Of a DNA stretch of 64,000 bases, positions 1 to 8,535 are shown piece by piece (within the stretch, counting starts at the first letter, position 1; each line of letters opens with the position of its first letter). A program made the translations under genes and the position numbers. The stretch is taken from NCBI GenBank assembly GCA_016712565.1, contig JADJQU010000006.1, forward strand, positions 124,001 through 188,000, given 5' to 3'. The stretch is from Planctomycetota bacterium. Its GTDB lineage: Bacteria; Planctomycetota; UBA1135; GCA-002686595. The notes under the pieces were generated by a model. The model made no database searches, was not told the DNA's origin, and saw nothing but the letters and a program-made list of their open reading frames with translations.

Positions 1-1081
1 TGAGCTCCCGGATCGCCGGCTTGTCGGCGCCCTGGTAGGTGAAGGACACGTCGCGCAGGGTGAGTTCGCCCCGCACCGTGGGGATCGTCCGCGGGGAAGC
101 CTGCTCGTTCACCTCGGCGTCGGTGGCGAGGAGCTCGTCGATGCGCGCGGCGCTGACCCGGGCCCGGGGGTAGATGCCGGCCATCCAGCCCACGGCGATG
201 ATCGGCCAGAAGACCTTGAAGGTCAGGTCGATGAACTTGAACAGGTCGCCCGCTTCCAGGGTGCGGTCGATCATCGCCCAGCCGCCCACCAGGAGGATCG
301 GGACGAAGGTCAGGTCCTTGGCGCCCCAGGTGATGGCGTGGGTGATGCCGCGGGCCCGGCCCAGTTCGATCTGGTGCCCCATGGTCGTGCGCGAAGCCTG
401 ATCGAAGCGCGCGATCTGCTGCTGTTCGCGGCCGTAGCCCTTGACCACGCGAATGCCGGCGAAGTTCTCCTGGGCGCGGCTGGCGATTTCCGAAAGGGAC
501 TCCTGCACCGCCGTGGAGTGGCGCGCGAGTCGCCCCGAGATCAGCTGCATGCCCAGGCCCATGATCGCCAGGGGCACGGCCATGGAGAGCGCCAGCTTGG
601 CGTCCAGGACCAACAGGTAGCCCAGGGAGACCGGGATCATCACCACGGCGCCCAGGGTGTACATCAGGCCCGGGCCCAGGAACATGCGCACGTTCTCCAC
701 GTCGGAGGTGATGCGGCTGACGAGGTCGCCCGAGCGGCTTTGGTTGTGGAAGGTGAACGACAGCCGCGTCAGCTTGTCGAACAGCTCCTGCTTGAGGCCG
801 TTCTCGACGTAGCGCGAGACGCACACGATCCACCAGCGCTGCAGGTAGCGGAACACGCCGCGGCCGAAGGCGATGGCGAGCAGCATCCAGAACAGCCCGG
901 CCAGGAACTCGGCGCTCTCCGCGTTGCGCAGCCGGTCGAGGGCGTCGCCCACGAGTTTGGTGATCCAGATGTCGCCCAGGGACGACAGGGGCACGCACAG
1001 GACGCCCAGCGCCAGCGGTCGCTTGTAGCGCAGGAAGCGGCGAAAGGAATGGAGCAGGGGACTGCGGGAGGGCGCGGTCAA
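1..1081 (-). CDS. ABC exporter, fused permease/ATPase (partial, cut by the left edge)
   Basis: About 360 residues of an MsbA/LmrA-type half-transporter are visible. The six-helix exporter domain occupies roughly residues 15-300; a linker and the first strand of the nucleotide-binding domain (LTLRDVSFTYQG) follow just before the window ends. Walker A, signature and Walker B lie outside. No ATG fits; I chose a TTG at 1081 because it overlaps the TGA of the upstream M28 peptidase (TTGA, four bases) and an AAGGAA stands about eight bases before it, so the two genes look translationally coupled. The family exports lipids, peptides or drugs. The coupling to a secreted peptidase is suggestive, but the substrate cannot be read from the sequence. 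Confidence 0.9.
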   Translation of the reverse strand, partial: MTAPSRSPLLHSFRRFLRYKRPLALGVLCVPLSSLGDIWITKLVGDALDRLRNAESAEFLAGLFWMLLAIAFGRGVFRYLQRWWIVCVSRYVENGLKQELFDKLTRLSFTFHNQSRSGDLVSRITSDVENVRMFLGPGLMYTLGAVVMIPVSLGYLLVLDAKLALSMAVPLAIMGLGMQLISGRLARHSTAVQESLSEIASRAQENFAGIRVVKGYGREQQQIARFDQASRTTMGHQIELGRARGITHAITWGAKDLTFVPILLVGGWAMIDRTLEAGDLFKFIDLTFKVFWPIIAVGWMAGIYPRARVSAARIDELLATDAEVNEQASPRTIPTVRGELTLRDVSFTYQGADKPAIREL

Positions 1082-3069
1082 CGCTGGCGTTCCTTGTTCG
1101 AGTCCGCGGCTTCTCCCGCGGCCGAAGGCGGTGGGGCCGCGGGCAGGGCCGCGGAGAGGCGCGCCACGAGCCGGTCGAGCTCCAGGTCCAGTGCCTGCTC
1201 ACCCCGGCGCGCCGCGGCCCGCAGGGTGGGCAGCGTCTCCGCGCTGTAGCCGGTTTCCAGGCCCGGAGCCCAGAACGGATTGCGATACCACGGGCGGCCC
1301 GGCAGGCCCTCTGGATCGGCGGCCGCGCCGTAGAGGCGCGGGCCCCGCCGCGAGGAGGAGCGCGCAGCGAACTGCTCCAGGGCGCTCACCAGCCGCTCGC
1401 CGCGCGGGGCCGTGAGCCACGGGGCGGAACCGCTCTCCTGGGTCGCGCTGCGCACCAGTTGGACCATGGCCCGCGCGGCCTCCGCGTCGTCGAAGCCGCC
1501 CTGATCGCGGTCGGCGAAGTCCGCCAGCAGGCGCTCGACGAACAGTCCCGCCAGCTCGTGGCCGACGAAGCCTGGATCAAGGGTGCGCTCGACCAGCGCG
1601 AAGTCGTCGAACTCGGTGTGGTACTGCCCGGCGGAGTTGCCGCCGAAGCCGAAGTCGATCACGGGCACGGCCAGGTGGTGCAGGAACACGGCGAAGTCGG
1701 AGCCCGAACCCGGCAGGCCCAGGCTCGGCGCGCCGTCGGGAAAGCTCGCGCGCCACTCGCTGGCCAAGGTGCCCTGGCCGCCCGCCGCGGGGATGCCGTC
1801 GAGCACGGCGAGCAGGCTCCCCAGCATCCCCGGCGAGCCGGACGCGCCAAAGCGGGTGCCCGACACCGCCGTGTCCGCGTTGACGTACACCAGGGCCTGC
1901 GCGGCCAGTCGCTCGGCGTGGGCCTCGGCCCACTCGGTGGAGCCGATCAGGCTGAATTCCTCGGCGTCCCAGAAGCCCATGACCAGGGTGTGGCGCGGCC
2001 TCCAGCCCTGCTGGGCGCGAAGGCCCAGTCGCTGGGCCGCGCGCAGCAGCGCCACGGTGCCCGATCCCGCGTCGTTGGCGCCGCGCACCCAGGCGTCGCG
2101 GTGGTTGCCGGCGATCACGAGTTCCGGGCCGCCGCCGGGCAGCGTGCCCACCACGTTGACGATCGTGCGCAGTTCCCGCGGCGCGTCCACCATCAGGTCC
2201 ACCTCGACCGGCCCCGGGCCCAGCTTGCGCGGCTGGCCGTCGGGGCCGGGTGCTTCGCGCAGTCGCTCCAGGAGGTACAGCGCCTCGCGGGCGCCGATGG
2301 GGGTGCAGGGCACGCGCGGCAGGGCCGCAGCGAGAGCTTCGCCGGAGAGCCGCGTCACCGCTTCGCCGGGGCGAGGCGAGGGGAACCCCGGCGTCGAGGG
2401 ATCGCCCGGCGCGCGCCCCATGGGGGAGATCGACCCACGCTGGGCCGAGGTGTCGGGCTTCCAGGGCCCCTGGGGCCAGGTGTCGCCGCGGCCCGCGCCG
2501 TCCTCGGCGGGGTCGTTGAACAGGAGCACGGCGGCGCAGCCGTACTCCGTGGCGAGGTCCACCTTGACCCCGCGGTAGGAGCCTCCGTAGCGCGCCAGGG
2601 CGACGCTCCCGCGAAGCTCCACGCCCGCGGTCCGCAGGCGCTCGAAGTCGGCCCGCAATCCGCGGCCCACGTCGACCACGGGACCGCGGGCCTGGCCCGA
2701 GGCGCTCCAGGCCGAATAGGCGGGCACGTCGCCCGGCGGCACGAGGTCGGCATCGAAGCGCTCGCGGCGCTCGAGCAGCGGGACTCCCTCGGGCGCGCCG
2801 TCGGCGTGGACGGCCAGCCGGAGGCTTCTGAGCATCGAGAGCAGCACCACGCGCTCGTCGTACTCCACGCTCCAGCCCGCGCGCTCCAGGACACCGCCGA
2901 CGAAGCGCGCCCCGCGCCAGGAACCGGACGTGCCCGCGAGCCGCGGCCCGGAGGTCAATTCCAAGAGCAGCTCCCGCGAGGGGGGCGAGCCCTGCTGTCG
3001 AGGGGCGGCCCCCGAGACCCCGGCTGCCGCAACGCAGGCGAATGCCGCGACTACTACGGGGTGGATCAT
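1078..3069 (-). CDS. Exported M28 zinc peptidase, PSMA/glutamate carboxypeptidase II type
   Basis: 663 residues beginning with a signal peptide (MIHPVVVAAFACVAAAGVSGA). The open frame extends far upstream, but only this ATG gives a secretion signal, with GAAGAGG directly before it. A protease-associated (PA) region covers about 120-240. The peptidase core carries the co-catalytic zinc ligands in PSMA order: GNHRDAW (H323), GANDAGSG (D333), WDAEEFSLIGSTEW (catalytic E370, ligand E371), VNADT (D399) and a late His in QYHTEFDD (about 487). A C-terminal helical region matches the transferrin-receptor-like dimerisation domain. The family removes C-terminal or acidic residues from peptides outside the cytoplasm. 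It overlaps the ABC exporter start. Confidence 0.92.
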   Translation of the reverse strand: MIHPVVVAAFACVAAAGVSGAAPRQQGSPPSRELLLELTSGPRLAGTSGSWRGARFVGGVLERAGWSVEYDERVVLLSMLRSLRLAVHADGAPEGVPLLERRERFDADLVPPGDVPAYSAWSASGQARGPVVDVGRGLRADFERLRTAGVELRGSVALARYGGSYRGVKVDLATEYGCAAVLLFNDPAEDGAGRGDTWPQGPWKPDTSAQRGSISPMGRAPGDPSTPGFPSPRPGEAVTRLSGEALAAALPRVPCTPIGAREALYLLERLREAPGPDGQPRKLGPGPVEVDLMVDAPRELRTIVNVVGTLPGGGPELVIAGNHRDAWVRGANDAGSGTVALLRAAQRLGLRAQQGWRPRHTLVMGFWDAEEFSLIGSTEWAEAHAERLAAQALVYVNADTAVSGTRFGASGSPGMLGSLLAVLDGIPAAGGQGTLASEWRASFPDGAPSLGLPGSGSDFAVFLHHLAVPVIDFGFGGNSAGQYHTEFDDFALVERTLDPGFVGHELAGLFVERLLADFADRDQGGFDDAEAARAMVQLVRSATQESGSAPWLTAPRGERLVSALEQFAARSSSRRGPRLYGAAADPEGLPGRPWYRNPFWAPGLETGYSAETLPTLRAAARRGEQALDLELDRLVARLSAALPAAPPPSAAGEAADSNKERQR

Positions 3070-3790
3070 GGCCTCTTCGGAACTGCCGCCGGCTCTCGGA
3101 GGCGGGGGCCAGTGTAGTGCCCGCGACGTGCCCGTGCCGCGCTCGATCTCCCTGGGTGACATCCCCACCAGTCGCGGACGGCCGACTCGCCGACTCCCCC
3201 CGTCCCCAGGAACTGCCGGCGGACCGGGTCTCGGCCCAAGGCGGGGCCCGGGGCTCTGTGGTCCGCGCCTTCCCGCAGCAGGACTTCCCCCGCTGGGACT
3301 CGATGGGCCGGCTTGCGCTCGCACTGCTGCCGCCCGTGATCCCCTGCCCACGGGCTCACGGGGGAACGAGGTGCATCCGGCGAGCAGGCTGACCCCGTCG
3401 GGGCCGGAAGCACCCGGCCCCGGCGGGACCATACGTGTTGCCGAGGCTCCCTGCGGGCCTCGCTGCCTCGAGAGGTGGGGGAACGACCGTGGCGGGAGCT
3501 CGGCCCTCAGGGCCCGCCGCGAAGTCCGTCTGCGCTGAACGGCGACAAGTGCTCCCAGCCACACCCACCAGCGCCAACCCGGGGAGCGTGAACCTCGAAC
3601 GGCGTGGGGGCCGAACGGCTCCCGGCGGAGAGTCCAGGGAACATGGACCACCTTCGGAGACGAGCGCCCATCCGGTCGCTCCGCGCGTCGTGCCCTCGCC
3701 GCGTCGATGGAATGCCATCGGAAGGCGGAGTCGGAGTTTCGCCGCTTCGGTCCACCCGGGGCCAGGGGTCCCCTGGGACGGCGGGCTGCT
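3070..3790. other. Gene-poor stretch, nothing convincing
   Basis: About 720 bases between the M28 peptidase start and a small secreted gene. Open frames exist on both strands, but they are Arg/Gly/Pro-rich, lack signal peptides or motifs, and read like by-products of high GC. It presumably holds the M28 promoter; I see no clear -35/-10 pair and no terminator. Confidence 0.5.
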
Positions 3791-4177
3791 CTATTGGAAC
3801 GTCACCAACTGCCCTCGATACGTGGAGTCATGCGTGGTGGACGCGGCCACCAGACGCGCCGGGCCGTCTAGGGAAAACGCCTGGACGTGAGCGGTCGAAA
3901 TCGACCACAGGTTGTTCCCCAGCGGGCCGTAGGACGTCACCGGCAGAATGACGTTCAGTCCCTGTCTGGTGGTGATGTTGACCAAATTGGGCGGGGGAAT
4001 TTGCGGATCCACCCGGACGATCATGCCGGTTTGGTGGAGGTCCCGCACTCCCAGCACGTCCCCAAACAGGGAGGGAGACGTCTGAACGACCTCGTACCCG
4101 TAGGCCACGTAGCCGGGGGGAATGGCGTGGCTGGACAGCAACAAGAATGCGGCGAGCGGAGTGAGTGCGTGCTTCAT
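3791..4177 (-). CDS. Small secreted protein of unknown function
   Basis: 128 residues with a signal peptide (MKHALTPLAAFLLLSSHAIP) and a mature part rich in Val, Ile, Asn and Thr, for example QTGMIVRVDPQIPPPN and GNNLWSISTAHVQAF. This composition is normal for an exported beta-rich protein and unlike the Arg/Ala-rich shadow frames nearby; local GC is also lower than in neighbouring genes. The early text resembles the opening of a longer beta-propeller-like secreted protein, so this may be a truncated copy. It is isolated on both sides by non-coding DNA. Function not recognised. Confidence 0.6.
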   Translation of the reverse strand: MKHALTPLAAFLLLSSHAIPPGYVAYGYEVVQTSPSLFGDVLGVRDLHQTGMIVRVDPQIPPPNLVNITTRQGLNVILPVTSYGPLGNNLWSISTAHVQAFSLDGPARLVAASTTHDSTYRGQLVTFQ

Positions 4178-4561
4178 GGCTCGAGCCGTTGGCGCTGGAT
4201 TTCCCGGGCGGGGCTAGGGAGGTCCTGGGGAGCAGCTGGGCGGAGGATGCTCCAGACGGACGAGAGAGAATACCATGCCAGGCCCCCGCCCCGGAGGATG
4301 CCAGGCCGCCCGTGGGAATCGGACGTGGGCCCAACCGCCTGTACGGAAAGAGGTTGCAAGGCCTGCGCTCGCACCTGCGGGCCAGGGCGGCCCTGAGGAA
4401 GGACGCAGCGTGGCTGCGCCGTTCCAGGCGGCCCCTCGCAGGCTTGTCGAAGCACGATCCACGGTGGACGCAGCCCACGCGCGGAGCGCCCCGGTCGTCC
4501 GCTGCGCGGCGCGACCGGAAGCGCTCATGGGGCACCGCGCGACGCGTCTGCGCGCAGGACC
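4178..4561. other. Non-coding stretch
   Basis: About 384 bases between the small secreted gene and the end of the S9 peptidase gene. The only frames are compositionally biased and unconvincing. It may contain the promoter of the small gene and the end of the S9 transcript. No recognisable hairpin with a T-tract. Confidence 0.45.
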
Positions 4562-6667
4562 CTAGCGCAGCACCAGATTCTCGATGAAGAACTCCATCAT
4601 GCGCCGGCCGTCCAGGGCGGAATGGCCCTGGTCGGGGCCCACCTGCAACTCGAAGCTCTTGCCGGCCCGTTGCAGCGCCTGGACCAGTTGCAGCGTGTTG
4701 TTGGGGTGCACGTTGTTGTCCGCGGTGCCGTAGAAGAGCATCAATCGACCCGCGAGGCGCTCCACCCCGGCCATCACGCTGCCGGCGCCGTAGCCCTGGG
4801 GGTTGTCCTGGGGCATGCCCATGTAGCGCTCGGTGTAGATCGTGTCGTAGTGCAGCCAATCGGTGACCGCGCTCGAGGCACAGGCCGCATGGAACGTCTC
4901 GGGATGGCGGACCATGGCCATGGCCGACACGTAGCCGCCGTAGGACGTGCCGAAGATGCCCACGCGCTCTGCGTTCACGTAGGGGCGCCGGGCCAGTTCC
5001 TTCACCCCAGCGGCCTGGTCGTCCACCTCCACGGTGCCGAGCTTCCTGTAGATCGCATCGAGGAAGCGCTTGCCCCGGCCCGCGGCGCTGCGCGAGTCCA
5101 GGCTCGCCACCAGGAAGCCGTATTCGGTCAGCGGGTTGGGCAGGGCGAAGTTCTCCCGCGCTCCGTTGCTCGCGGGCCCCGCGTAGACGCTGACGAGCAG
5201 CGGGTACTTCTTCGCCGGATCGAACTGCGAGGGGAAGTGCAGCATGCCGTACAGGTCCGTGGTCCCGTCGGCGGCCTTGAACGTGAACGACTCCACGCGC
5301 TTGAGCCCCAGGGCGTCGTACTTCGACAGATCGCTGGAGGCGAGCTGGGCCACCTGCTTGCCGTCTGCATCCAGGAGCCAGGTGCTGGGCGGCACGTCGT
5401 GGGCCTGGGACGTGTCCGTGAAGTGCCGGCCGTCGGGCGCCACGCTCACGGCGTGATGCAGCCGCGGGTCCGTGAGCCGCACGTCGCCCGTGCCGTCGAG
5501 CCCCACCCGATGGAGCTGCAGCTTCATGGGATTCTCGCCGCTGCGGGCCGTGTACCACAGCCGGCCGGCCCGTTCGTCGATCTCGACGATGTTCGCCACC
5601 TCGAACCCGTGCTGCGTCAACGGGGCCAGCAGGCGGCCGGACAGGTCGTAGAGATAGAAGTTCTTCCAGCCCGTGCGCTCGCTGGCCCAAACGAAGCGGC
5701 GGCCGTCGGAGAGGAACTTGCGATCGGGCGTGTTCTCGGTCCAGGACGCGGGCCATTCCTCGCGCACGATCACGCGGCAGGCGCCCGTGCCAGGGTCGGC
5801 GGCGCAGAACTCCATCACGTTCTGGAGCCGATTCGTGCGGTGGAACAGGAGCTCCTTGCCCTCCGGCGACCACTGGACCCCGTAGGCGTAGTGGCCCACC
5901 ACGTCGTCCGTGAAGGGCTGCTGGTCGCGCACGTCCACGGCGACCGTGGTCTTCCGCGCCAGGTCGTACACGCGAATCTCTGCGATCGGATTGCGCGTCC
6001 CGGCCTTGGGGTAGGCCTCGACGTCCATGCGGCTCTGGATCTCCGTCTGGTCGAGCTGCAGGTAGTAGTCGAGCACCGGGCTCTCGTCGAACCGATAGAA
6101 CGCGAGCATGGACCCGTCGGGGGACCACCACATGGCCGTGGTCTGGTCCAGCTCCTCGCCGTAGACCCACGAAGCCGTGCCGCACTTGATGCGCGTCTTC
6201 GGGTCACCCTCGCGGGTGACCTGGACCTCCGTCCCGCCGCCGAGCTCCTGGATCCACACGTTGCGGTCGCGGCAGAAGGCCTCGCGCTTGCCGTCGGGCG
6301 AGAGGGCCCGCTCGAACTGACGGCCGCGCTCCCGCGGCGGGTTGCGGGGCCCGCGGCCGTTCTCGGGCGGCGTGGCCTGTTTCTCCGGGTTCTCGGAGAT
6401 CTTTCCGGTGGCGAGCTCGACCTGCCAGTGCTTGCCCTCGCGTCGAAAGCCGAAGGTCCGGCCGTCCTCGCTCCAATTCCCCTGGATCGAACCCAGCTGG
6501 ACCGATCCGGGGATTTTTCCCGCCACCTCCTTGTGGCGCTCGTAGCCCGGCATGGACTTGAGCCGGTCCTGGGGGAAGGCCGCAGCCCGCGCGAATCCCG
6601 CGCCGCAGGAGAGCGCGCACAGGACGAGCACCCGTCGCATCGGGCGCTGGGGGGAGTGCATGGACAT
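4562..6667 (-). CDS. Exported S9B dipeptidyl peptidase (DPP-IV type)
   Basis: 701 residues. An N-terminal signal peptide (RRVLVLCALSCGAGFARA) precedes a beta-propeller (about 40-470) and an alpha/beta-hydrolase domain. The catalytic triad is visible: nucleophile S575 in FGTSYGGY, D650 in GTADNNVHP and H682 in GPDQGHSALDG. The propeller has WVYGEELDQTTAMWWSPDG, matching the double-Glu stretch that binds the free N-terminus in DPP-IV, so N-terminal dipeptide release is the likely reaction. It starts 22 bases after the M14 gene stop, on the same strand, and the two are probably cotranscribed. The ATG six bases further in and the ATG ten codons in are alternative starts. Confidence 0.93.
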   Translation of the reverse strand: MSMHSPQRPMRRVLVLCALSCGAGFARAAAFPQDRLKSMPGYERHKEVAGKIPGSVQLGSIQGNWSEDGRTFGFRREGKHWQVELATGKISENPEKQATPPENGRGPRNPPRERGRQFERALSPDGKREAFCRDRNVWIQELGGGTEVQVTREGDPKTRIKCGTASWVYGEELDQTTAMWWSPDGSMLAFYRFDESPVLDYYLQLDQTEIQSRMDVEAYPKAGTRNPIAEIRVYDLARKTTVAVDVRDQQPFTDDVVGHYAYGVQWSPEGKELLFHRTNRLQNVMEFCAADPGTGACRVIVREEWPASWTENTPDRKFLSDGRRFVWASERTGWKNFYLYDLSGRLLAPLTQHGFEVANIVEIDERAGRLWYTARSGENPMKLQLHRVGLDGTGDVRLTDPRLHHAVSVAPDGRHFTDTSQAHDVPPSTWLLDADGKQVAQLASSDLSKYDALGLKRVESFTFKAADGTTDLYGMLHFPSQFDPAKKYPLLVSVYAGPASNGARENFALPNPLTEYGFLVASLDSRSAAGRGKRFLDAIYRKLGTVEVDDQAAGVKELARRPYVNAERVGIFGTSYGGYVSAMAMVRHPETFHAACASSAVTDWLHYDTIYTERYMGMPQDNPQGYGAGSVMAGVERLAGRLMLFYGTADNNVHPNNTLQLVQALQRAGKSFELQVGPDQGHSALDGRRMMEFFIENLVLR

Positions 6668-6689
6668 CGGAGTGGAAAGGGGTCTCTGT

Positions 6690-8381
6690 TCAGCGGGCTT
6701 CCAAGGCCCGCGCGGCCATCGGCGCGGGCTCCATGATCTTGCGCACCGGCGCGGGCCGGCCCTCGGCGAGGGAAGCGTCCAGCAGGCCCCAGGCGACGAG
6801 CCCGTCGTCGCTCTCGGGCTCCAGCAGGTACGCCGCCAGGCGCCCCAGGGGTTGGGCGAGGCGCACCACGGGGGTACCCGCCTCCAGCGTGGCCCTGGCC
6901 TGGACGTAGTTGCCCTCCAACCGGACCGCCCTGCGGTTCTGGAAGGCGCGTTCGGAGCGCACGAGCTTCGTGACCGAGAAGGCGGTCACCTCGGCCGTCA
7001 GGGGCGCCGTGAGTTCCTCCACGAGGATCCCATGCTGCTGGAGCTTCTCCACGATCGGGCGGGAGGCCGGGCCCGGCTCCAGGGCGTAGATGCGGGCCAT
7101 GGCCACGCTCTTCACCGGTGCGAACACGCCGAAGTCCTGCATTTCGACCGCCGTGTACTGGTCGGGGAGCGCCACGGTCATGGGCTTCTGGCTCTGCGGG
7201 TTCAGCTCGTGGCGCACCTCGCCCACCAGCACGGGAACGGGCCGCGCCAGGGGCCGGGCCTCGTAGCGCACGCCCAGCAGGAGCTCACTCGATCCGCGGG
7301 CCGCCGCCACGAATTCGCGGTCCAGGTCCGCGCACAGGGAGAGGAGCTCCGCTCCCCGCTCGCTCGCGCGCCGCAGGATCTCCTCCACGAAGCGCTCCGT
7401 GGCGGCGATGCGCTCCTGGAACGACAGATAGCTGTAGGCCTCGGAGAGAATCGCCACGCGGTTGCGCAGCCCCACGTAGTTCTGGCCCAGGCGCGGCTTG
7501 TGGTCGAAGGCGCGCCAGGTGCGGCCCTCCGGCCTGCCCGCCGCGGCCGCCTCGCCCTCGAAGTTCCCGTAGTAGTAGGTCCGCAGGCCGTGGCGCTCGA
7601 GCATGGCGCGCTCCAGCGCGGGCATCAGATCACCGCGCTGATAGTCGAGCAGCCGCGGCTCGAAGGACAGGTTCAGGGGAATCGAGTAGGTCAGGTGGTA
7701 GCCGTGGTAGGAGCCGTTGGTGGTGTGCAGGTCCACGACCACCTGGGGATCCCAGTCGTTGAACAGCCGCACCAGGGCCCGCGCCTCGGGCGAGTCGAGC
7801 TTCATGTAGTCGCGGTTGAGGTCGAGCCCGCGGGCGTTCTCGCGCCTGCCCACGCCGGCGATCGGGCCGTGCTGCTCGGTGCGGTTCTGCACGTCCACCG
7901 CCTCGTTGCCGTCGACGTTGTAGTCGGGGGCCACGAGCACGACCACCGAATCCAAGAGCGGCCGCAGGTCCCCCAACGTGAGACGCCGCATCAGGTTCTG
8001 GACGGCTTCCTTGCCCTCGACCTCGCCCGCGTGGATGTTCGCCATGACGAACACCGCGGGCCGGCCGAGGGCGCGGAGCTCCCGTGGGGAGGCCACCGGT
8101 GGGTTGGAGAGCGTGGCGAGGAGCAGCGGTCGCCCCTCTTCGCTCGTCCCGAAGCTCGAGACCCGCAGCAGGTCGGTGCGCGCGCCGAGGGCCCCGAGAA
8201 ATGCCTGCACGTCCTCCAGGCTGCTGGTCTCCAGAAACCCGCTGCGCTCCGCGCGGGTGGCCAGGGCCGGATCGCCCGCCGGGGGCGCGCGCTCCGGCTC
8301 GCGGGCGGCGGGGCCCTGGGCCCAGAGGGACAGGCCGAGGGAGAGGAGCACGGAGGCCGCGGCGAGAGTTCCCGGTTTCAC
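6690..8381 (-). CDS. Exported M14 zinc carboxypeptidase
   Basis: 563 residues from a GTG at 8381, chosen because it yields a compact signal peptide (MKPGTLAAASVLLSLGLSLWAQG); the frame stays open to a TTG at 8423. The M14 zinc site is present: H117 and E120 in NIHAGEVEGKEA, and H219 in VVVDLHTTNGSYHGYH. A substrate Arg lies in GLDLNRDYMKL (R190) and the catalytic Glu is probably in SEAYSYLSFQERI. A beta-rich C-terminal domain of about 200 residues follows. The family removes C-terminal amino acids. Placed just upstream of DPP-IV, it would attack the opposite end of the same peptides. Confidence 0.9.
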   Translation of the reverse strand: MKPGTLAAASVLLSLGLSLWAQGPAAREPERAPPAGDPALATRAERSGFLETSSLEDVQAFLGALGARTDLLRVSSFGTSEEGRPLLLATLSNPPVASPRELRALGRPAVFVMANIHAGEVEGKEAVQNLMRRLTLGDLRPLLDSVVVLVAPDYNVDGNEAVDVQNRTEQHGPIAGVGRRENARGLDLNRDYMKLDSPEARALVRLFNDWDPQVVVDLHTTNGSYHGYHLTYSIPLNLSFEPRLLDYQRGDLMPALERAMLERHGLRTYYYGNFEGEAAAAGRPEGRTWRAFDHKPRLGQNYVGLRNRVAILSEAYSYLSFQERIAATERFVEEILRRASERGAELLSLCADLDREFVAAARGSSELLLGVRYEARPLARPVPVLVGEVRHELNPQSQKPMTVALPDQYTAVEMQDFGVFAPVKSVAMARIYALEPGPASRPIVEKLQQHGILVEELTAPLTAEVTAFSVTKLVRSERAFQNRRAVRLEGNYVQARATLEAGTPVVRLAQPLGRLAAYLLEPESDDGLVAWGLLDASLAEGRPAPVRKIMEPAPMAARALEAR

Positions 8382-8535
8382 GGGTGGGAGACTAGCAAGC
8401 ACGCGGCCGGCGGCGCGGCTCAAGTGCGCGGCCTAGGGGCGCCAAGGGCGGTTCACCGGCGCGCCCCCGGGCGCTTTTGCCGAATCGAAACCGGAATCCT
8501 CCAACGGAAGGGGCCTGCGCGGATAGGAAGATCCC

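Noticed and set aside
1459..3117. His-rich plus-strand frame opposite the M28 peptidase
   Set aside because: The His, Arg and Ala excess is what the complement of GC-rich Asp/Val/Ala codons gives. No motif, and the minus-strand peptidase has all its catalytic residues.
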